Shown: in pieces, positions 1 to 6,501 of the stretch
How positions within the stretch are numbered: position 1 is the first letter of the stretch
Layout: every line of letters begins with the position of its first letter
Source of the DNA: Bacteroidales bacterium
Lineage (GTDB): Bacteria; Bacteroidota; Bacteroidia; Bacteroidales; B18-G4
Length of the DNA: 14,342 nucleotides
Direction of reading: 5' to 3'
Assembly (NCBI GenBank): GCA_030618905.1
Contig: JAUXCL010000044.1
Span: 1-14,342, forward strand
Program-made: the position numbers and the translations under genes
The notes under the pieces: model-generated
Seen by the model: the letters and a program-made list of their open reading frames with translations, nothing else
The model's database searches: none
What the model was told of the DNA's origin: nothing

Positions 1-239
1 TGAAAAAAGACCAATTCAAACTCAAAGGCGAAGAAATGCCGGAAAAAGATGTAGAAAAGCTAAGGAAAAATATCGAAACAAAGTATGACATCGAAGGATC
101 AGCGTACTACAGTACCTCTCGCATATGGGATGATGGCATTATAGATCCCATGGATACGCGCAAAGTAGTGGCTATGGGTATCGCTATGTCGCTGAACAAA
201 GTCTATCCTGAACAGAAATATGGTGTTTTCAGGATGTAA
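1..239 (+). CDS. mccB: Methylcrotonyl-CoA carboxylase-type carboxyltransferase (beta) subunit, C-terminal end only
   Basis: This is the last 78 residues of a gene entering from the left edge; the open frame runs from base 3 to the stop at 237-239. The visible tail carries YYSTSRIWDDGIIDP, then DTRKVVAMGIAMSLN and a terminal FGVFRM-like end (YGVFRM). That combination is characteristic of the acyl-CoA carboxyltransferase beta subunits acting on 3-methylcrotonyl-CoA or geranyl-CoA. The propionyl-CoA type lacks the WDDGIIDP block. By family knowledge the subunit moves a carboxyl group from carboxybiotin to the gamma carbon of methylcrotonyl-CoA, giving 3-methylglutaconyl-CoA in leucine breakdown. 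The next gene, a LiuC-like hydratase 64 bases downstream, uses exactly that product, which supports the substrate assignment. The biotin carboxylase partner is not in the window. An in-frame ATG at 36 is internal and is not the true start. Confidence 0.88.
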   Translation, partial: KKDQFKLKGEEMPEKDVEKLRKNIETKYDIEGSAYYSTSRIWDDGIIDPMDTRKVVAMGIAMSLNKVYPEQKYGVFRM

Positions 240-303
240 TAAGGTTTCATTATTCAAACTATCCTTTGTCGATAATTTACCCGGATTAAATTGATAAAAG
301 CTC

Positions 304-1092
304 ATGAAGAATTTTGAAAATATCGAGTTTGTTCTTGAAAATAAAATCGGAACCGTTTGGCTTAACCGGCCCGAGATACACAATGCCATGAATGCAGAAA
401 TGATAGGAGAGATCATCGATTGCTTCGAGCAGATCAATGGAATGGAAGAAGTGAGGATTGCCGTACTGAGGGGCCGGGGCAAGTCATTCTGTGCCGGGGC
501 CGACCTGAATTACATGAAAAGCATTGCCGAATTTGGCTTCGAAGAAAATTACCAGGACAGCCTCAAACTGGCCAATTGCTTTAATGTGATATATACCTGC
601 AAGAAGCCTACCATTGCAATCGTCCATGGTGCCGCTATCGGTGGTGCTAACGGCTTGCTTGCGGCTTGCGATTTCGTGTATTGCGATGATGAAACTAAGT
701 TCGCTTTTGCAGAAGTCAAACTTGGTATTGCCCCGGCAACTATTTCTCCTTATGTGGTTAAAAGGATCGGTGAGTTTGGCGCCCGCGACCTGATGCTGAC
801 CGGCAGGCGCTTCCTCGGTAAAGAGGCTGAAGCCCACGGGCTGGTGAATAAATCACTTAGTGGCGAAGCCCTGGATGAACAGCTTAACCTGACTGTTAAA
901 TTCCTGATGAGCAGTGGACCGGATGCGATGGCTGCATGCAAGGAGTTGATTTATAATGTTTTTAATAAACATGATTTTGAAAGCTCATTGGATTATACCG
1001 CACGGCTGATTGCTGAGTTAAGGGCATCTGACGAAGGACAGGAGGGCATGGCCTCATTCATTGAAAAGCGAAAACCCAAATGGACAGAATAA
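304..1092 (+). CDS. liuC: Enoyl-CoA hydratase family, probable methylglutaconyl-CoA hydratase
   Basis: A 262-residue crotonase-fold protein of normal family length. It should hydrate 3-methylglutaconyl-CoA to HMG-CoA in cytosolic leucine/isovalerate degradation. Visible marks are the CoA-binding and oxyanion-hole segment FCAGADLNYMK (residues 62-72), the second oxyanion segment GGANGLLAACD (113-123), and FAEVKLGIAPATISPYV (135-151). The last block is very close to that of bacterial LiuC proteins and contains the probable catalytic acid Glu137. The first catalytic Glu of classical crotonase (in GGxxEL) is Gly117 here; as I recall, bacterial LiuC-type proteins share this, so it does not argue for inactivity. 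The ATG at 304 gives a standard N-terminus and follows an A/T-rich leader without a Shine-Dalgarno sequence. Its place directly after the carboxyltransferase gene supports the specific function. A generic enoyl-CoA hydratase is the alternative. Confidence 0.85.
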   Translation: MKNFENIEFVLENKIGTVWLNRPEIHNAMNAEMIGEIIDCFEQINGMEEVRIAVLRGRGKSFCAGADLNYMKSIAEFGFEENYQDSLKLANCFNVIYTCKKPTIAIVHGAAIGGANGLLAACDFVYCDDETKFAFAEVKLGIAPATISPYVVKRIGEFGARDLMLTGRRFLGKEAEAHGLVNKSLSGEALDEQLNLTVKFLMSSGPDAMAACKELIYNVFNKHDFESSLDYTARLIAELRASDEGQEGMASFIEKRKPKWTE

Positions 1093-1111
1093 TTTAAATC
1101 CATCATTAACT

Positions 1112-3286
1112 ATGGCTAAGAAAAGACCAATAAAATTCAGCTTGATATACCGTGACATGTGGCAATCCTCCGGGAAATATGTGCCCCGGGTCGATCAACT
1201 TACCAAAATCGCACCCGTGATCATCGACATGGAATGTTTTGCCCGCGTGGAAACCAATGGTGGTGCCTTTGAACAGGTTAACCTTCTCTATGGAGAAAAT
1301 CCCAATAATGCTGTTCGCCAATGGACCAAGCCATTTAATGAAGCGGGAATACAGACCCACATGCTTGAAAGGGCACTTAACGGTATCCGGATGTTTCCGG
1401 TGCCTGCTGATGTCCGCCAGCTCATGTATAAAGTGAAGTATGCACAGGGTACCAATATCTCCCGCTCATTCTGCGGACTGAATGACCACCGTAACCTGGA
1501 ACTTTCTGTCAGGTATGCCAGGGAGGCGGGGATGATATCACAAGCCTCATTATGTATCACACATTCCAGGATACATACCGTTGAGTATTTTATGGATATT
1601 GTGGATAAGGTTGTTGAATATGGAACCGATGAGATCTGCCTGAAAGACATGGCAGGTATTGGCCGCCCGGTGATGCTTGGAAGGTTGGTTAAAGCCATCA
1701 AGGACAGGCATCCACAAATTCTTGTACAATACCATGGACATTCAGGCCCCGGATTCTCGGTGGCTTCAATGCTTGAGGTGGCCAGGGCAGGCGCGGATAT
1801 TATTGATGTGGCCATGGAACCTCTTTCCTGGGGTATGGTACACCCTGACCTGATCACCATACGTGAAATGCTGGATGATGCGGGTTTTGATGTGCCGGAG
1901 ATCAACATGAACGCCTATATGGAAGCCAGGAAGCTTACACAGGGCTTCATGGAGGATTTCCTGGGATACTGGATCAATCCAAAGAACAGGTTTATGTCAT
2001 CCCTGATGATACAGAGCGGATTGCCCGGAGGCATGATGGGTAGCCTGATGGCCGACCTTAAAGGTGTGCATGACGGGATCAATTTCTCTCTTAAAGCAAG
2101 TGGAAAACCTGAGTTAACAGAAGATGAATTGCTGATAAAACTCTTTGATGAAGTTGAATTCATATGGCCCGTAATGGGTTATCCACCCCTGGTCACACCA
2201 TACAGCCAATACGTTAAGAACGTTGCCCTGATGAATATGATGCAGATGGCCAAAGGTGAAGAAAGGTACTCAATGATGGATGACAACACCTGGAACATGT
2301 TGCTGGGCAGGGCCGGGAAACTTCCGGGCCCGCTGGCTCCGGAGATCGTTAAGTTGGCCAAAGAACAGGGAAGAGAATTTTATGACGGTGTCCCTCAAGA
2401 TGCCTATCCTGATGAACTCGACAAATACAGGAAAGAGATGAAAGAAAATGGCTGGGAAACAGGGACGGACGATGAAGAACTGTTTGAGTTTGCCATGCAT
2501 GAAACCCAATATAGGGATTATAAATCCGGTATTGCCAAAGAAAGGTTTGAGCAGGAGCTGGAAAAGATGAAATCACAAGAATCAACCCCTAAAACAACAG
2601 TAGCCGTGAAAGACAAACAAGCACCCCGTAAGGGATCATACAGTAAAGAAAAAGTTGATGCCCCGGTGGCAATGGCCGCATATATCATGTATACCATGAA
2701 TTCAAAAACTTTTAACCCTGTTGCCGAGGGAGCCAGTCCACATGACATCTGGAACATGATAGGATTCTGGAGGAACCTTAACAAAATTGACCTGACTTTT
2801 GAAGATGAAGTTAAGGAGGTTGAATTCACAAGACCTGTTCAGGGCGAGTATAATTTTCTGCTCGCAGGTAAAAGCCTGAATGGAAAGATCGAGTATATTG
2901 ATAAAGGGGAGATAGACTTTTCAATTGACGGGGAGACATACCAGGCTAAGATCACAAAAGGAGAAGGTGATTATGCCAAGGTATCGATCAATGGAGTAGA
3001 TTTTCAAATGTACCGCAACGACCTGCTGGAATCAGAACTTTCTGCGCATAGCCCGGAAGACAGTATAGATGAGAGTAATAAGATTGTTTCCCCCATTCCC
3101 GGCAAGGTCTTTAAGATTAAAGTGAAGGAGGGTGAAAAAGTGAGAAAAGGAGACATCGTTGTCGTTATTGATGCCATGAAAATGGAAAACAATATTACCA
3201 CCAACCGGGATGCTGTCATTAAGAAGATCCATGTAAAACTGAATGAAATGGTGGAAGTGAACACTACCCTGGTCGAAATAGAATAA
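1112..3286 (+). CDS. Biotin-carrying carboxyltransferase (pyruvate carboxylase subunit B / oxaloacetate decarboxylase alpha-like)
   Basis: I start this 724-residue protein at ATG 1112 (MAKKRPIKFS), 19 bases after the previous stop. An in-frame ATG at 1061 lies inside the upstream gene and adds no conserved residues. Residues about 8-290 form an HMGL-like TIM barrel of the pyruvate carboxylase/transcarboxylase 5S/OadA group. YRDMWQS (13-19) keeps Arg14, Asp15 and Gln18, Arg87 is kept in MLERALN, and LNDHRN is at 123-128. ICLKDMAGI (175-183) holds Lys178, expected to be carboxylated, and HGH (208-210) gives the metal-binding His pair. The following helical domain contains PGGMMGSL (305-312), where the family normally has PGGxx(T/S)NL. 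Residues about 490-575 look like a linker, about 575-640 are beta-rich, and the biotin domain (about 656-724) has DAMKM with biotinylated Lys690. The family transfers carboxyl groups between biotin and 2-oxo acids; the true substrate here is unknown. Its position between hydratase and dehydrogenase genes suggests a role in acyl-CoA carboxylation or an anaplerotic side step. Confidence 0.82.
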   Translation: MAKKRPIKFSLIYRDMWQSSGKYVPRVDQLTKIAPVIIDMECFARVETNGGAFEQVNLLYGENPNNAVRQWTKPFNEAGIQTHMLERALNGIRMFPVPADVRQLMYKVKYAQGTNISRSFCGLNDHRNLELSVRYAREAGMISQASLCITHSRIHTVEYFMDIVDKVVEYGTDEICLKDMAGIGRPVMLGRLVKAIKDRHPQILVQYHGHSGPGFSVASMLEVARAGADIIDVAMEPLSWGMVHPDLITIREMLDDAGFDVPEINMNAYMEARKLTQGFMEDFLGYWINPKNRFMSSLMIQSGLPGGMMGSLMADLKGVHDGINFSLKASGKPELTEDELLIKLFDEVEFIWPVMGYPPLVTPYSQYVKNVALMNMMQMAKGEERYSMMDDNTWNMLLGRAGKLPGPLAPEIVKLAKEQGREFYDGVPQDAYPDELDKYRKEMKENGWETGTDDEELFEFAMHETQYRDYKSGIAKERFEQELEKMKSQESTPKTTVAVKDKQAPRKGSYSKEKVDAPVAMAAYIMYTMNSKTFNPVAEGASPHDIWNMIGFWRNLNKIDLTFEDEVKEVEFTRPVQGEYNFLLAGKSLNGKIEYIDKGEIDFSIDGETYQAKITKGEGDYAKVSINGVDFQMYRNDLLESELSAHSPEDSIDESNKIVSPIPGKVFKIKVKEGEKVRKGDIVVVIDAMKMENNITTNRDAVIKKIHVKLNEMVEVNTTLVEIE

Positions 3287-3321
3287 CATATCATATTACA
3301 TCTTTCTAAACCAAAGCAATT

Positions 3322-4470
3322 ATGGATTTCGAATTGTCTGAAATACAACAAATGATCCGTGATACGGTTCGTGATTTTGCTGAACGTGAGATCAAACCAA
3401 TCGCACATGAATTGGATGAGAAAGCAGAGTTTTCTACTGACCTGACTAAAAAAATGGGAGAGCTGGGCTTATTCGGCATGTATATCCCTGAAAAATATGG
3501 TGGACAGGGTATGGACACCCTCTCCTACATCATCGCAGTAGAAGAAATTGCCAGGGTGGATGGAAGCCAGGCGGCCACGCTTGCAGCACACAATTCTCTG
3601 GGAATCGGGCCTCTTTATTATTACGGAAACGAAGAACAAAAAATGAAATACCTGCCGCAGCTTTGCACTGGTGAAGCCTTATGGGGCTTCGGACTGACTG
3701 AGGCGGATGCAGGATCTGATTCCAGGGCCTCGAAGACAAAAGCAATACCCAAAGGCGATGAATGGGTAATCGATGGCTCAAAGATCTTCATTACCAATGG
3801 TTCTCATGAAATGTCAATCGGTTCCACCGTGCAATGTGTTACCGCTGAGAAAGATGGCAGGAAAGAATTTACTACCATTATCGTTGAAAAAGGCACCCCA
3901 GGTTTTAAAAGGGTATCTATGCATGGAAAAATGATGTGGAGGGCTTCCGATACAGCCGAACTATATTTCGATGATTGCCATGTGCCTAAAGAAAATCTGC
4001 TGGGGAGTGTAGGCGAAGGTTCTCATATCATGCTGTCAACATTGGATTCAGGGCGTCTGTCGATTGCGGCTATGGGACTTGGCTGTGCCCAGGGAGCCTT
4101 TGAGATGGCCCTGCAATATGCCAAAGAAAGGAAACAATTCGGTAAAGCAATTGTGAAGTTCCAGGTAATTGCATTCAAATTTGCCGACATGGCCACAAAA
4201 ATTGAATTGGCCAGAAACCTGCTTTATAAAGCTTGCTGGTTGAAAGATGCAGGTAAGCCGTTTGGAAAAGAAGCCGCCATGTCGAAACTGTATTGTTCTG
4301 AAATAGCCAAGGAGGTAACTGATGAAGCCGTCCAGATCCATGGCGGTTATGGCCTGATGAAAGATTATGATATCGAAAGGTTTTACAGGGACCAGAGATT
4401 GCTGCAAATCGGTGAAGGTACCTCGGAAATACAGCGGCTGGTGATTGCAAGACACGTGGATGCGAAATAG
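3322..4470 (+). CDS. Acyl-CoA dehydrogenase, short-chain (butyryl-CoA) type
   Basis: A 382-residue flavoprotein of normal length for short/medium-chain acyl-CoA dehydrogenases, which oxidise acyl-CoA to trans-2-enoyl-CoA and pass electrons to electron-transfer flavoprotein. Signature blocks are FGLTEADAGSDS (123-134) and FITNGSHE (156-163) for FAD and substrate binding, ERKQFGKAIVKFQ (269-281), and the C-terminal IHGGYGLMKDY (339-349) with IGEGTSEIQR (363-372). Glu365 in GEGT fills the catalytic-base position of short- and medium-chain enzymes. Isovaleryl-CoA dehydrogenases instead put the base in a DLERL segment on another helix; here that segment reads LDSGRL with Gly244. The locus suggests a branched-chain substrate such as isovaleryl-CoA, but the catalytic residue favours a straight or 2-methyl-branched short acyl-CoA. 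The start at 3322 matches the family N-terminus (DFELSEIQQMIRDTVRDFA) and lies 35 bases after the previous stop. The stop codon is also the first part of a heptamer repeat. Confidence 0.9.
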   Translation: MDFELSEIQQMIRDTVRDFAEREIKPIAHELDEKAEFSTDLTKKMGELGLFGMYIPEKYGGQGMDTLSYIIAVEEIARVDGSQAATLAAHNSLGIGPLYYYGNEEQKMKYLPQLCTGEALWGFGLTEADAGSDSRASKTKAIPKGDEWVIDGSKIFITNGSHEMSIGSTVQCVTAEKDGRKEFTTIIVEKGTPGFKRVSMHGKMMWRASDTAELYFDDCHVPKENLLGSVGEGSHIMLSTLDSGRLSIAAMGLGCAQGAFEMALQYAKERKQFGKAIVKFQVIAFKFADMATKIELARNLLYKACWLKDAGKPFGKEAAMSKLYCSEIAKEVTDEAVQIHGGYGLMKDYDIERFYRDQRLLQIGEGTSEIQRLVIARHVDAK

Positions 4471-4516
4471 ATTCTAGATCCTAGATACTAGATACTGGAT
4501 ACTGGATCCTGGATCG
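4468..4516. repeat. Seven-copy 7-bp tandem repeat (TRGATNC)
   Basis: Seven consecutive heptamers in perfect register: TAGATTC, TAGATCC, TAGATAC, TAGATAC, TGGATAC, TGGATCC, TGGATCG. The units change from TAG to TGG partway along the array. The first unit begins with the TAG stop codon of the acyl-CoA dehydrogenase. The array fills most of the 81-base gap before the acetoacetyl-CoA synthetase gene. The remaining bases (4517-4551) are A/T-rich, with a 10-bp palindrome ATAATATTAT at 4530-4539. Function is unknown. It is too short and too regular to be a known mobile element and resembles intergenic short tandem repeats. Confidence 0.9.
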
Positions 4517-4551
4517 ATGGATGATTCATATAATATTATTTAGCGAAATAA

Positions 4552-6501
4552 ATGGAATACAATGAATTATGGACCCCGTATAATGAGTGGTCGGGTAGTT
4601 CGGGGATGAATGATTACAGGCTGTATGTGAATGAACGTTTTGGACTTGACCTGAAAGATTATTTTGAACTTTATCAATGGAGTCTTGATTATATCGCAGA
4701 TTTCTGGGGAAGCTTCTGGGATTACTCCGGTGTCAGATATTCCAAACCTTTTGATCAGGTTGTTGATGATGCAAAGAAGATGCCAGGTGCCAAATGGTTT
4801 CAGGGGGCCAGGTTGAATTTTGCAGAAAATTTATTAAGCAGAAGGGATGATAAGTGTGCCATCATATTCCGGGGCGAAGCCGAGCTGGAAAGAAGGATAT
4901 CCTACGCTGAGTTATATGATGAGGTTTACCGTGTGGCTGAAGGATTGAAAAGAGCAGGTGTTCAAAAAGGTGACCGGGTGGCCGGCTTCATTCCCAATAT
5001 GCCGGAAGCCATTATCGCCATGCTGGCAGCAGCCTCCATAGGTGCCATATGGTCCTCATCCTCACCCGATTTCGGTATTAAGGGTGTGCTTGACCGCTTC
5101 AGTCAGATTGAGCCTAAAGTGATTTTCGCCGCTGATGGCTATTATTATAAAGGAAAGGTATTCGATTCCCAGGAAAAGCTTCGTGGCATCCTGGATCAAC
5201 TGCCATCAGTCGAAAAGGTGGTTTTAGTAAAATACACGGGCAACCGCAATGTCAGCGAAGTGCCCAACGCAATAGCCTGGGAAGAGCTGGCTCATGCCGT
5301 AGAAGGAGAGATGACTTTCGAACAATTGCCTTTCGACCATCCCCTGTACATCATGTATTCTTCCGGAACAACCGGATTGCCAAAGAGCATCGTACATTCT
5401 TCCGGGGGAACACTGATCCAGCACTTAAAAGAACTGATCCTCCACAGCAATCTTTCAGAGGATGACAATATCTTCTATTTTACCACCTGCGGTTGGATGA
5501 TGTGGAACTGGTTCATCAGCAGCCTGGCAGTGGGGGCAACAATTATCTGCTTTGATGGCAATCCATTCTATCCCGGTCCGGATGCACTGTTGAAAATGGC
5601 TGATGAACTGGATGTCAGCATTTTTGGCACCAGCGCAAAATATATTGCCTCCCTGGAGAATGCAGGGGTGAAGCCACAGGGAATTTCATCATTCCCCAAT
5701 TTGAAAGCCATACTATCTACCGGATCACCTTTGACGGACGAAAGTTTCGATTATGTGTACCGGGAATGGAAAAAAAACGTTCAGCTCTCATCCATTGCCG
5801 GTGGAACGGACATCATATCGTGCTTTATGCTCGGAAACCCGACCCTTCCGGTTTATAAAGGTGAGATCCAATGCCGGGGAATGGGAATGGATGTTGATAG
5901 CTTTGATGATTCAGGAAAAAGCATTGTTGGCAAACAGGGAGAACTGGTTTGTAAATCCGCTTTTCCATCCATGCCTGTCTATTTCTGGAATGATCCCCAG
6001 GGACAAAAATACCATGATGCCTATTTTGATGTTTATCCCGGCATCTGGCGGCATGGGGATTATATCCTGCTGAGTGAGCATGGCGGTATTACCATGTATG
6101 GAAGATCAGATGCTACGCTTAATCCCGGAGGGGTGAGAATAGGAACTGCTGAAATTTATCGTGTGGTTGAGAATATGGATGAAATTGAAGACTCTGTGGT
6201 GATTGGCCAGCCTTACGATGGAGATGAACGGGTGATCTTATTCGTGAAACTGAATCCGGGATTTTCTCTGGATGAAGCACTGATCAAAAAGATCGCTTCC
6301 AGTATCCGGAGCCATTGCAGTCCAAGGCATGTACCGTCCTTTATCCTGGAAACGGCAGGTGTTCCCTATACCCTGAATGGTAAGAAAGTAGAAATTGCGG
6401 TTAAGAAGGCCATCCTGGGTGAGGAGATCAAAAATAAAGACGCCCTTGCCAATCCTGGAGTTTTGGATTATTACCATAATCTACCGGAACTTAAATCATG
6501 A
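4552..6501 (+). CDS. aacS: Acetoacetyl-CoA synthetase
   Basis: A 649-residue ANL-superfamily adenylate-forming ligase that makes acetoacetyl-CoA from acetoacetate, ATP and CoA in the cytosol. Visible motifs are the phosphate loop YSSGTTGLPK (269-278), GGTD (417-420), HGD (501-503), YGRSD (516-520) and the C-terminal PYTLNGKKVE (605-614), with the probable adenylation lysine at Lys611 or Lys612. The last block (NGKKVEIAVKK rather than the SGKIMRR type of acetyl-CoA synthetase) and the N-terminal region (FWGSFWDY, MPGAKWFQGARLNFAENLL) point to the acetoacetate-specific branch. Leucine breakdown ends in acetyl-CoA plus acetoacetate, so this enzyme would recover the latter; that pathway link is inferred from its neighbours. 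The start at 4552 follows an A/T-rich leader. The stop codon overlaps the start of lnt (ATGA, 6498-6501). Confidence 0.92.
   Translation: MEYNELWTPYNEWSGSSGMNDYRLYVNERFGLDLKDYFELYQWSLDYIADFWGSFWDYSGVRYSKPFDQVVDDAKKMPGAKWFQGARLNFAENLLSRRDDKCAIIFRGEAELERRISYAELYDEVYRVAEGLKRAGVQKGDRVAGFIPNMPEAIIAMLAAASIGAIWSSSSPDFGIKGVLDRFSQIEPKVIFAADGYYYKGKVFDSQEKLRGILDQLPSVEKVVLVKYTGNRNVSEVPNAIAWEELAHAVEGEMTFEQLPFDHPLYIMYSSGTTGLPKSIVHSSGGTLIQHLKELILHSNLSEDDNIFYFTTCGWMMWNWFISSLAVGATIICFDGNPFYPGPDALLKMADELDVSIFGTSAKYIASLENAGVKPQGISSFPNLKAILSTGSPLTDESFDYVYREWKKNVQLSSIAGGTDIISCFMLGNPTLPVYKGEIQCRGMGMDVDSFDDSGKSIVGKQGELVCKSAFPSMPVYFWNDPQGQKYHDAYFDVYPGIWRHGDYILLSEHGGITMYGRSDATLNPGGVRIGTAEIYRVVENMDEIEDSVVIGQPYDGDERVILFVKLNPGFSLDEALIKKIASSIRSHCSPRHVPSFILETAGVPYTLNGKKVEIAVKKAILGEEIKNKDALANPGVLDYYHNLPELKS

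Noticed and set aside
99..482. A 127-codon minus-strand open frame across the gap between the first two genes
   Set aside because: It overlaps the clear C-terminus of the carboxyltransferase gene and the N-terminal part of the hydratase gene, and shows no domain or sensible start context.
1288..1908. A 206-codon open frame on the minus strand
   Set aside because: It lies wholly antisense to the well-supported carboxyltransferase gene, and its product has a Ser/Ile-rich composition with no recognisable motif.
1112..3286. HMG-CoA lyase, expected at this place in a leucine operon
   Set aside because: The barrel belongs to the same superfamily, but the protein is 724 residues, has the KDMAG carboxylysine motif and a biotin domain, and lacks the GLGGCPYA-type HMG-CoA lyase signature.
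4517..4551. Bacteroidota promoter (TAnnTTTG at -7) before the acetoacetyl-CoA synthetase gene
   Set aside because: The region is A/T-rich with a short palindrome, but no good match to TAnnTTTG with a spaced -33 TTG was found.
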